DNA of 29,041 nt from Ruminococcus flavefaciens (GTDB taxonomy: Bacteria; Bacillota; Clostridia; Oscillospirales; Ruminococcaceae), in NCBI GenBank assembly GCA_002310115.1, contig DBYI01000066.1, positions 1 to 29,041 on the forward strand, in the 5' to 3' direction. Shown here one piece after another: positions 7,664 through 14,514 of the stretch. The position numbers and the translations under genes were made by a program. The notes below the pieces were generated by a model. The model saw only the letters and a list, made by a program, of their open reading frames with translations, was not told where the DNA came from and searched no databases. Positions within the stretch are counted from its first letter, which is position 1, and every line of letters starts with the position of its first letter.

Positions 7664-8218
7664 ATGGATACAAAAGCTATAGAAATGCATATAAGAGGTA
7701 TTCTGGAAGCTCTCGGCGAGGATCCCGAGCGCGAAGGACTTCGTGAAACTCCGCAGCGTGTTGCACGTATGATGGAAGAGGTGTTTGAAGGCATAGCTTA
7801 TTCAAATCATGATATAGCACAGATGTTTGGCAAGACCTTTGAAACTGCGGATGATAATACAGCGGTTGTAATGAAGGATATTACGGTTTTCAGCTATTGT
7901 GAGCATCATATGGCTTTGATGTATGATATGACGGTAGATGTGGCATATATCCCTAAGGGAAGAGTACTCGGGCTTAGTAAGATAGCGAGGATATGCGATA
8001 TGGCGGCAAAGCGTCTGCAACTTCAGGAAAAGCTGGGCAGCGACATTGCGGAGATAATTGCTGAGGCTTCTGGTTCTCCTGATGTTGGAGTTGTCATAAA
8101 GGGATGCCACAGCTGCATGACTGCTCGCGGTATCAGAAATGCTTCTGCAAAAACCGTTACAAAAACATGGCGAGGTGAGTTCAGGAATAATTCCGAGCTC
8201 AGGAAATTACTGGACTGA
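7664..8218 (+). CDS. folE: GTP cyclohydrolase I (FolE)
   Basis: A 184-residue type IA GTP cyclohydrolase that opens the GTP purine ring to give dihydroneopterin triphosphate. The zinc ligands typical of type IA are present: Cys79 and His82 in SYCEHHMAL, and Cys151 in GCHSCMTARG. The RETPQRVARM segment near residue 30 is also typical. A clear AAAGGAGAT ribosome site precedes the ATG. The product is shared between folate and queuosine pathways, but its place between queE and queC shows that supply for preQ1 is at least one role of this copy. Whether it also serves folate synthesis cannot be decided here. Confidence 0.94.
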   Translation: MDTKAIEMHIRGILEALGEDPEREGLRETPQRVARMMEEVFEGIAYSNHDIAQMFGKTFETADDNTAVVMKDITVFSYCEHHMALMYDMTVDVAYIPKGRVLGLSKIARICDMAAKRLQLQEKLGSDIAEIIAEASGSPDVGVVIKGCHSCMTARGIRNASAKTVTKTWRGEFRNNSELRKLLD

Positions 8219-8236
8219 TGAGGAGATATAATAAAC

Positions 8237-8926
8237 ATGAAAGCACTTGTTTTGTTCAGCGGTGGAGTTGATAGCACCACCTGCCTTGGAATAGCCGTTA
8301 ATAAATATGGATCTGATGAAATCCTTGCATTGTCAGTTTATTACGGTCAAAAGCATAGTAAAGAGCTCGAAGCTGCAGAAAAAATAGCTGCTCATTACGG
8401 GATAAAGCATAAAAAACTTGACCTTGCACTGCTATTTTCGGATTCCGACTGTTCATTGCTAAAAGGTTCTACAAAGGAAATACCGAAGGAGTCTTATGCG
8501 GATCAACTCATTGAAACTGACGGAGCTCCTGTATCCACTTATGTTCCGTTCAGAAACGGACTTTTTCTGTCCTCTGCTGCGAGCATAGCACTTTCAAACG
8601 GTTGTGAGGTTATATACTATGGAGCGCACAGTGATGATGCAGCAGGAAACGCATACCCTGATTGCAGCAGTGACTTCAACGAAGCTATTAACCGAGCGAT
8701 ATACCTTGGAAGCGGTTGTGAGCTGAGAGTAGAAGCTCCGTTTATCGGCCTTACAAAGGCTCAGGTTGTAAAAAAAGGACTGGAACTGAACGTACCATAT
8801 GAACTCACATGGAGCTGCTATGAAGGTGGAGATAAGCCCTGTGGTAAATGCGGTACTTGTCGCGACAGAGCAGCCGCTTTTGCGGCGAACGGTGTGGAAG
8901 ATCCCGCGCTTTTGAAAGGAGTTTGA
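8237..8926 (+). CDS. queC: 7-cyano-7-deazaguanine synthase (QueC)
   Basis: A 229-residue ATP-dependent enzyme that turns 7-carboxy-7-deazaguanine and ammonia into preQ0. The N-type ATP pyrophosphatase P-loop SGGVDST is at residues 8-14. The C-terminal cysteine cluster (SCYEGGDKPCGKCGTCRDR) forms the zinc site. GGAGATAT precedes the start. It ends 2 nt before queF, consistent with one transcript and coupled translation. Confidence 0.95.
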   Translation: MKALVLFSGGVDSTTCLGIAVNKYGSDEILALSVYYGQKHSKELEAAEKIAAHYGIKHKKLDLALLFSDSDCSLLKGSTKEIPKESYADQLIETDGAPVSTYVPFRNGLFLSSAASIALSNGCEVIYYGAHSDDAAGNAYPDCSSDFNEAINRAIYLGSGCELRVEAPFIGLTKAQVVKKGLELNVPYELTWSCYEGGDKPCGKCGTCRDRAAAFAANGVEDPALLKGV

Positions 8927-8928
8927 CC

Positions 8929-9426
8929 ATGACAGGCAGAAATGAAAACGAAAAGGGTAGCATATCGCTGCTCGGTAATAACAAGACTTCATATTCCGCA
9001 GATTATGACCCTTCTGTGCTTGAGACCTTTCCTAACAAGCATCCTGATAACGATTATTTTGTAAAGTTCAACTGCCCTGAATTCACTAGCCTTTGTCCTA
9101 TAACAGGACAGCCTGATTTCGCAACAATATATATTTCATATATTCCTGCTGAGAAAATGGTGGAAAGCAAGTCGTTGAAGCTATATCTTTTCAGTTTCCG
9201 AAATCACGGGGACTTTCATGAGGACTGCGTGAATATCATCATGAAGGATCTCATAAAGCTTATGGAGCCAAAATATATTGAGGTCTGGGGAAAGTTCCTG
9301 CCACGTGGCGGAATATCCATAGATCCCTATTGCAATTATGGTATTGCAGGTACAAAATGGGAGCAGCTCGCATGGGAAAGGCTAGCAAATCATGATATGT
9401 ACCCTGAAACTGTAAATAACAGGTGA
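8929..9426 (+). CDS. queF: NADPH-dependent 7-cyano-7-deazaguanine reductase (QueF, short type)
   Basis: A 165-residue unimodular nitrile reductase that reduces preQ0 to preQ1, the last step encoded here. The catalytic Cys56 lies in SLCPITGQPD with Asp63 following, and the QueF motif ESKSLK is at 79-84. The frame is open further upstream, but AAAGGAG near the end of queC sets the ATG at 8929. With this gene the operon covers GTP to preQ1. Insertion into tRNA (Tgt) and the later steps (QueA, QueG/QueH) are not encoded in this window. Confidence 0.95.
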   Translation: MTGRNENEKGSISLLGNNKTSYSADYDPSVLETFPNKHPDNDYFVKFNCPEFTSLCPITGQPDFATIYISYIPAEKMVESKSLKLYLFSFRNHGDFHEDCVNIIMKDLIKLMEPKYIEVWGKFLPRGGISIDPYCNYGIAGTKWEQLAWERLANHDMYPETVNNR

Positions 9427-9484
9427 TTTTTGGGTGAAATGTTACGAAGATGCATAAATTGAAGATATATCTGTTACTGATCAA

Positions 9485-9515
9485 TCAAGCCGTGCTTCAA
9501 TGAAGTGCGGCTTGA
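9485..9515 (+). terminator. Probable terminator after queF
   Basis: TCAAGCCG (9485-9492) pairs with CGGCTTGA (9508-9515), with an inner CTTC/GAAG helix separated by a small internal loop. The downstream T content is modest, so efficiency is uncertain. Confidence 0.6.
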
Positions 9516-9535
9516 ATTATTGTTTGAAAATTATA

Positions 9536-9564
9536 TTGAAAAATCAAGTTATAAATGTTATAAT
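9536..9564 (+). promoter_or_regulatory. Promoter of the alpha/beta hydrolase gene
   Basis: TTGAAA (9536-9541), 17-bp spacer, TATAAT (9559-9564), TG at the extended -10. A GGGGGGAA ribosome site lies 5 nt before the ATG at 9591. Confidence 0.82.
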
Positions 9565-9590
9565 GTAAAAAATAAACTGGGGGGAATATT

Positions 9591-10649
9591 ATGAAAAAGA
9601 TACTGAAAATAACGTCAATAGTACTTGTATTATTCCTGATAATATCATTTATAATCGGTTATTTCATTACATCGAGTGAAATGAAGAAGAATTTCGGACG
9701 AGGGGATTATCCGGACCCGAAGCTTACCGTGACATGGTTTTATGATCATTATGAAAACGACTATCCGCGCGAAGAAGTGAACTTCAAATCGGGGGATAAC
9801 ACGCTTAAAGGCTATCTTTACGGCATGGACAATAAAAAGGGACTTATCATCTTTGCTCACGGCATCGGGAGTGGTCATGAGTTTTATCTAAGTCTCATAA
9901 CCAATCTTGTTGACCGCGGGTGGAGCGTTTTTGCCTATGACTGTACAGGAAGCGGCTACAGTGAGGGCGATGGTACAAATGGACTTGCACAGTCAGTTAT
10001 AGATCTTGACAACGCTCTTGTTTTCGCAGAAAGCGACAGTCGTACAAAGAATATGGACACGTTTGTGTTAGGCCACAGCTGGGGTGGATATGCGGCAGCA
10101 GCAGTGCTCAACTTTGATCATAACGTAAAAGCGAGCGTAACAATGTCTGGCTATAATACTCCTTTTGCTGAGCTTGCCGAATCATGTGATGACAGCTATG
10201 GTACGGCAGGAAAGCTGCTTTATCCGTTGGTATGGTTGTATAACAAGACTGAGTTTGGTAAATACTCTTCATTATCAGCAGTTGATGGTATAAACAAGTC
10301 CGGTATACCCGTCCTTGTAATACACGGCGAGAATGATGAAGTCATAAAGTATAACGGAGCTTCTATAATAGCGCAGAGGGACAAGATAACCAATTCAAAG
10401 GCTGAGTTTTATACAATTTCTGATGAGGGTAGAAACGGACACAGTTCCATATTCAGCACAGCAGAATATGTGGATTACAAGAAAAACATATATATTCCAA
10501 GAGCGAATGAACTGAACGAGAAATACAACAATGATGTTCCGTATGACGAGCGGGTAAAGTTCTACGAATCAATAGATCACGAGTTGTATAATGGAACCAA
10601 TCCGGAAATAATTGATCTTATAGACCAGTTCTTTGAAAAAGCTAAATAA
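9591..10649 (+). CDS. Membrane-anchored alpha/beta hydrolase
   Basis: A 352-residue protein with an N-terminal hydrophobic segment at about 5-27 that acts as a signal anchor or uncleaved signal. An alpha/beta-hydrolase domain of the serine hydrolase type follows, probably on the outer face of the membrane. Visible elements: the oxyanion loop FAHGIG (88-93), the nucleophile elbow GHSWGG with Ser163, a likely acid Asp in VIHGENDEV, and a likely catalytic His in the GRNGHSSIF segment. It resembles monoacylglycerol lipase or serine aminopeptidase-like hydrolases, but the substrate cannot be named. It has its own promoter and is monocistronic. A weak AT-rich inverted repeat (about 10669-10697) is the only terminator candidate before the DegV promoter. 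Confidence 0.85.
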   Translation: MKKILKITSIVLVLFLIISFIIGYFITSSEMKKNFGRGDYPDPKLTVTWFYDHYENDYPREEVNFKSGDNTLKGYLYGMDNKKGLIIFAHGIGSGHEFYLSLITNLVDRGWSVFAYDCTGSGYSEGDGTNGLAQSVIDLDNALVFAESDSRTKNMDTFVLGHSWGGYAAAAVLNFDHNVKASVTMSGYNTPFAELAESCDDSYGTAGKLLYPLVWLYNKTEFGKYSSLSAVDGINKSGIPVLVIHGENDEVIKYNGASIIAQRDKITNSKAEFYTISDEGRNGHSSIFSTAEYVDYKKNIYIPRANELNEKYNNDVPYDERVKFYESIDHELYNGTNPEIIDLIDQFFEKAK

Positions 10650-10700
10650 TACTGGTGAGGCTACGGAAAAAGCAGTCATTTCTGTTGAAAATGCTTTCTA

Positions 10701-10729
10701 TTGACAAAAAAGCTATAAAATGATATAAT
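10701..10729 (+). promoter_or_regulatory. Promoter of the DegV-family gene
   Basis: TTGACA (10701-10706), 17-bp spacer, TATAAT (10724-10729), preceded by TGA as an extended -10. The expected start near 10736 is about 47 nt before the ATG. Confidence 0.9.
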
Positions 10730-10782
10730 CGACCTATGGAAAAACGGCTTGCTATGGTGGGCAATTTGAAACGAGGAATTGT

Positions 10783-11664
10783 ATGAAAACAGCGGTAATG
10801 ACTGATACAAACAGCGGTATTACTTTGGAAGAAGGCAACAGGTATGGCATATATGTGCTTCCCATGCCTGTGATGATAGACGGAAAGGATTATATTGAGG
10901 AACTTACGCTCACTCATGAGGTGCTTTACAAGGCTCTTAACGAGGATAAGGACATAGTTTCCTCACAGCCGTCACCAGGGGATCTTACAGAGATGTGGGA
11001 TAAGATACTTTCCGAAGGCTATGATGAGCTTGTTTATATTCCTATGTCAAGCGGTTTGAGTGGAGCATGTGACACTGCTAAGGCGCTTGCTATAGATTAT
11101 GGTGGAAAAGTCTGCGTAACCGATAATCACCGCATATCCATAACTCTGCTGGATTCAGTGTACGACGCGAAGTATTATGCGGAAAATGGCATGAGTGCTG
11201 CAGAGATAAAGGAAAAGCTTGAAGAGGATGCATATCTTAACGATATATATATAACTCTGCAAACTCTCAAGCGTATAACAAAAACAGGACGTATTACCTC
11301 TGCAGGAGCGGCTATCGCAACGGTGCTGAATCTGAAGCCGATACTGAAGATACAGGGAGGAAAGCTTGACGCATATGCAAAGGCAAGAGGAATGTCAGCA
11401 GCCGAGGAAAAGATGTTACAGGCTGTTCGCAAGGACCTTGAAGAAAAGTATTCAGGAATACCCAAGGATCACCTCAGTATAGGCGCGGCAGGAACAATGG
11501 AAACTCCTGATGAGATTGAACGCTGGGTAAACATAGTGAAGAACGAGTTTAAGGGATATAAGGTGACATACCGTCCGCTTGCGTGCAGTATTGCTTCTCA
11601 TGTTGGTACAGGCACACAGGGTGTAGCCGTTGGCATTACTGCAAGAACACTTGAAATAATATAA
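10783..11664 (+). CDS. DegV family fatty-acid-binding protein
   Basis: A 293-residue protein of normal DegV length. It shows the N-terminal TDTNSGI segment, the SSQPSPGDL loop near residue 63, and the YIPMSSGLSGA ligand-binding motif near 84-94. DegV/FakB proteins bind a fatty acid in a deep pocket, and FakB members present it to the FakA kinase. No fakA lies in this window, so a FakB role is possible but not shown. GAGGAA lies before the ATG. The gene has its own consensus promoter and ends in a strong terminator shared with the convergent sufB end. Confidence 0.88.
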   Translation: MKTAVMTDTNSGITLEEGNRYGIYVLPMPVMIDGKDYIEELTLTHEVLYKALNEDKDIVSSQPSPGDLTEMWDKILSEGYDELVYIPMSSGLSGACDTAKALAIDYGGKVCVTDNHRISITLLDSVYDAKYYAENGMSAAEIKEKLEEDAYLNDIYITLQTLKRITKTGRITSAGAAIATVLNLKPILKIQGGKLDAYAKARGMSAAEEKMLQAVRKDLEEKYSGIPKDHLSIGAAGTMETPDEIERWVNIVKNEFKGYKVTYRPLACSIASHVGTGTQGVAVGITARTLEII

Positions 11665-11692
11665 AAAACTCACCAGAAATGGTGAGTTTTTT
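11663..11692. terminator. Intrinsic terminator after the DegV gene
   Basis: AAAAAACTCACC (11663-11674) pairs with GGTGAGTTTTTT (11681-11692), loop AGAAAT. The symmetric A and T runs make it suitable in both directions. It lies between convergent degV and sufB. Confidence 0.88.
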
Positions 11693-11734
11693 CATAAATG
11701 GTTAGGAACGATGAGGTCATCGCCTTCTACAGCC

Positions 11735-12661
11735 TTATTTAAGGAACCCGTTTATTATCTGTTCCTCAGCTTCTGCTTCAGTGAGACCGAGAGTCATGAG
11801 CTTTATAAGCTGTTCGCCTGCAATTTTTCCGATAGCTGCTTCATGAACGAGGGCTGCGTCTATATTGTTTGCTTCAAGAGACGGAACCGCAAGAATACGG
11901 CCGTTGTCCATAATGATAGAATCGCACTCTGTGTGACCGCTGCAGGCGGCGTTTCCGATAATACAGAGATCGAGTTTCTGATATGAATCATCACGAGCGA
12001 CTGAACGTGAAACCACGTCTGCACTTGAACCGTCGCCCTTTAGGTCGACCTTATAGATGCTGCCTGCCTGCTGCTGACCGTGTGTCATGAGCCTTTCTCG
12101 AACGATAAGCTTTGCATTTTCTTTAAGCTCGGCGATAGTGGTTCTTTCAGTGGAGTCAACACCTTTTATCTGCACCATTTCCATTTCCATAGTGCTGCCT
12201 TCTTCCATATACACCTCGGTAACAGGATTTAGTATGCGTTTTCCGCTTCCGTCACCAGAACCGTAGTGCTTCTCAACGTACTTTATGCGTGAGTTTTTAC
12301 CTATATAGAAGCGGTGTATACCGTCGTGTTCCGAGTCCTGTGAGCCGCAGTTTTCGATACCGCAGCCTGCAACGATGAGTACGTCGCAGTCCTCGCCAAT
12401 ATAAAAATCGTTGTAAACGTTCTCTTTTATGCCGCTCTGACTGAGTACTACCGGGATATGCACGCTCTCATTTTTAGTGCCGTCTTTAATACGTATATCA
12501 ATACCGCTAACGTCTGATTTGGATTGTATATCAATGTTTGCGGTAGTATTTCTGCTGATTGCCTGTCCATTTGCACGAAGGTTATAAGCTCCCTCAGGAA
12601 TACCGTGGAGATCGGCAACCTCCTGAAAAAGTCTTTTCTGAACTGCATCCATCTGAACCAT
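11735..12661 (-). CDS. sufB: SufB/SufD-like Fe-S cluster assembly scaffold
   Basis: A 308-residue protein, much shorter than standard SufB (about 470-495), that keeps the C-terminal beta-helix core of the SufBD family. Recognisable segments are SRSVARDD (219-226), SGHTECDSIIMD (241-252) with Cys246, SLEANNIDAALVHEAAIG (261-278) with His273, and the final LMTLGLTEAEAEEQIINGF helix. Cys246 sits where SufB has its conserved cluster-assembly Cys in a TxCDS context (my alignment by eye). With SufC it should form an ATP-driven scaffold that builds Fe-S clusters. It starts 13 nt after sufC, with AAGGAGG before the ATG. A SufD identity is possible; since no second paralogue is present, one protein probably does both jobs. 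Confidence 0.85.
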   Translation of the reverse strand: MVQMDAVQKRLFQEVADLHGIPEGAYNLRANGQAISRNTTANIDIQSKSDVSGIDIRIKDGTKNESVHIPVVLSQSGIKENVYNDFYIGEDCDVLIVAGCGIENCGSQDSEHDGIHRFYIGKNSRIKYVEKHYGSGDGSGKRILNPVTEVYMEEGSTMEMEMVQIKGVDSTERTTIAELKENAKLIVRERLMTHGQQQAGSIYKVDLKGDGSSADVVSRSVARDDSYQKLDLCIIGNAACSGHTECDSIIMDNGRILAVPSLEANNIDAALVHEAAIGKIAGEQLIKLMTLGLTEAEAEEQIINGFLK

Positions 12662-12674
12662 ATCTGCCGCCTCC

Positions 12675-13403
12675 TTACTGTATTCTGCTGCATATATTCA
12701 CAGCGTTTTCCGTACCTGTTATTTCTGGGAGTATGATATCCTTACTGCCCTTTTTGACAATCTTTCCGTCAGCAATTACAATGATCTCGTCTGCAATATT
12801 TAGGATGCGTTCCTGGTGAGAGATTACAATGATAGATCTGCCGTTACGTTCCTTACGCATATTCTCAAATATACGGATAAGGTTATTGAAACTCCATAGG
12901 TCAATGCCGGCTTCAGGCTCGTCGAAAAGTGCTAGTTTTACGTCGCGCGCTAGAACTGTAGCTATTTCAATACGTTTGAGCTCACCGCCCGAAAGAGAAG
13001 CATTTATTTCGCGATTGATATAATCCTTTGCACAGAGACCTACTTCGGAGAGGTACTCGCAGGCTTCGGAAACTGAAAGAGTTTTTCCTGAGGCTATCCT
13101 GAGAAGATCGACTACAGTCATACCTTTGAAGCGAACAGGCTGCTGAAATGCAAAGCCTATACCCATTCGTGCACGGTCTGTGATGCTTTTTTCAGTGATG
13201 TCATTACCATCAAAAATTATCTGTCCGGAGTTGTTCTTGATTATACCAGCAACGACTTTTGCGAGAGTTGACTTTCCACCGCCGTTGGGACCTGTGATAA
13301 CTACAAATTTATTGTCATCCACCGTAAGACTTATATCGCGAAGGATTCCTACATTCTTTCCGTCGTTTTCGGCGTTAAAAACGATATTTTTCAGTTCGAG
13401 CAT
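12675..13403 (-). CDS. sufC: SufC-like Fe-S cluster assembly ATPase
   Basis: A 242-residue soluble ABC ATPase. Walker A is GPNGGGKST (38-46), the Q-loop region reads FAFQQPVRFKG, the ABC signature is LSGGELKR, and Walker B with its extension is LALFDEPEAGIDLWS, followed by VISHQERIL containing the switch His. The single domain, lack of a membrane partner and position upstream of a SufB-like gene mark it as SufC rather than a transporter subunit. It energises Fe-S assembly on SufB in the cytosol. GGGAG precedes the ATG. No sufD, sufS, sufU or sufR is adjacent. Confidence 0.9.
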   Translation of the reverse strand: MLELKNIVFNAENDGKNVGILRDISLTVDDNKFVVITGPNGGGKSTLAKVVAGIIKNNSGQIIFDGNDITEKSITDRARMGIGFAFQQPVRFKGMTVVDLLRIASGKTLSVSEACEYLSEVGLCAKDYINREINASLSGGELKRIEIATVLARDVKLALFDEPEAGIDLWSFNNLIRIFENMRKERNGRSIIVISHQERILNIADEIIVIADGKIVKKGSKDIILPEITGTENAVNICSRIQ

Positions 13404-13458
13404 TTTTTACTCCCTTCATGGTGTTTGTTTATTTTACAACATGGTCATAGTATTATCA

Positions 13459-13487
13459 ATTATAACACTCAGATAAGGCAAAATCAA
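13459..13487 (-). promoter_or_regulatory. sufCB promoter
   Basis: On the minus strand: TTGATT (13482-13487), 17-bp spacer, TATAAT (13459-13464), with TGT just before the -10. The leader to the sufC ATG is about 50 nt and shows no obvious regulator site. Confidence 0.78.
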
Positions 13488-13607
13488 CAATGAGACTATT
13501 TTTGTTGCACACAAGAAACATTGTGAAAGAGTATAAATAACGAAAAATAGCTTAAAACGTATTAATATATGCTAACACATATTATACAGATCGGAAAACT
13601 TATTATG

Positions 13608-13636
13608 TTGACATTATATTAATATAAGGGTATAAT
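13608..13636 (+). promoter_or_regulatory. Promoter of the VOC-family gene
   Basis: TTGACA (13608-13613), 17-bp spacer, TATAAT (13631-13636). The start site near 13643 leaves a leader of only about 19 nt, just room for the GGAAGGAG ribosome site. Confidence 0.86.
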
Positions 13637-13661
13637 TCTTCCATAGGAAGGAGTGAGCGGG

Positions 13662-14045
13662 ATGAAGATAGAACACATAGCTATGTATGTAAACGACCTT
13701 GATGCTGCACGTGATTTCTTCGTAAAGTACATCGGAGGCAGCTCGAATAGCGGCTATCATAACGAAAAAACAGGTTTCCGTTCATATTTTATCAGTTTTG
13801 ATGACGGTTCAAGACTTGAGATAATGAATCGCCCCGATATGGAAGATGTACGGAAGTCCGCAACCAGAACGGGATATGTACATATAGCTTTCAGTCTGGG
13901 AAGCGCTGAAAAAGTCGACGCACTCACTGAAAAATTCAGGAAAGACGGCTATGAGATAATAAGCGGACCACGAACAACGGGGGACGGCTACTATGAGAGC
14001 TGCATTTCCGCTTTTGAGGGGAATATAATAGAGTTAACAATTTAG
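13662..14045 (+). CDS. VOC (glyoxalase/bleomycin resistance) family protein
   Basis: A 127-residue protein with the paired beta-alpha-beta-beta-beta fold pattern of the vicinal oxygen chelate family. The four metal-ligand positions typical of glyoxalase I are filled: His5 (KIEHIAMYV), Glu53 (RLEIM), His74 (YVHIAFSLG) and Glu124 (NIIELTI). It could be a lactoylglutathione lyase-like enzyme or a related metalloenzyme; the sequence does not fix the substrate. A GTG at 13653 is in frame, but it is part of the ribosome site AAGGAGTG, so the ATG at 13662 is chosen. It is monocistronic and precedes the trp T-box. Confidence 0.87.
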   Translation: MKIEHIAMYVNDLDAARDFFVKYIGGSSNSGYHNEKTGFRSYFISFDDGSRLEIMNRPDMEDVRKSATRTGYVHIAFSLGSAEKVDALTEKFRKDGYEIISGPRTTGDGYYESCISAFEGNIIELTI

Positions 14046-14159
14046 TTAACCACTCATGAGGCAAAAGCCTAAAAGTTTTCTTATTGCATAATATAAACGA
14101 ATTTGTTTTGATATTTAATAATTAATTGGAAATACTTGCAAAAAAATTTCAAAAACTAC

Positions 14160-14188
14160 TTGACAAGATGAATTTACGGTGATATAAT
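14160..14188 (+). promoter_or_regulatory. Promoter of the trp operon
   Basis: TTGACA (14160-14165), 17-bp spacer, TATAAT (14183-14188), with TGA as an extended -10. The start near 14195 gives a leader of about 320 nt, filled by the T-box. Confidence 0.9.
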
Positions 14189-14194
14189 AACAAC

Positions 14195-14483
14195 AAGTTA
14201 AACCGTTGAAGCGGAGATAAAGTTAATTATGCTTCTACAGAGAGCCCGTGGTGCTGAGAGTCGGGTGAAAAACAGGTTAGCAAATGGACCGCCGAGGGTG
14301 CAGTCAAATGATCGCAGTAATTATTGTCTTCGGTCAGAGTATTCTGTAACGTTAGGATGTGCGTTAATCATCAGGGATATGATAGTGTCCTGTTAAGTGC
14401 ACGGCAAAGCCGTGAATCAAGGTGGTACCGCGGATAAGATTATTCGTCCTTGACAGATTTTATTAGTCTGTCAAGGATTTTTT
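14195..14483 (+). promoter_or_regulatory. Tryptophan T-box leader (tRNA-Trp sensing)
   Basis: A full T-box riboswitch. The stem I motif AGAGAG is at 14239-14244, followed by the distal GGTGCTGAGAG segment. The specifier loop reads GCAAATGGACC, with TGG (14285-14287) as the tryptophan specifier codon. The antiterminator T-box sequence AAGGTGGTACCGCGG is at 14419-14433, and the competing terminator is at 14447-14483. Uncharged tRNA-Trp should pair its CCA anticodon with UGG and its 3' end with UGG in the T-box bulge, favouring readthrough into trpE. Boundaries are approximate. Confidence 0.95.
14447..14483 (+). terminator. T-box terminator before trpE
   Basis: TCCTTGACAGA (14447-14457) pairs perfectly with TCTGTCAAGGA (14467-14477), followed by six T. 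Its 5' side is close to the T-box antiterminator, as required for mutually exclusive folding. Confidence 0.93.
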
Positions 14484-14514
14484 ATTGCCCTGACAGGCTG
14501 CGGAGGTGCTTCAA

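Noticed and set aside
10669..10697. AAAGCA/TGCTTT inverted repeat between the hydrolase and DegV genes
   Set aside because: Six AT-rich pairs, a long loop and no following T-run; it ends beside the DegV -35 box. Mentioned only as a weak candidate under the hydrolase.
14059..14079. AGGC-AAAA-GCCT hairpin with short T-run after the VOC gene
   Set aside because: Only a 4-bp stem, and the T-run is short and displaced; too weak to call a terminator.
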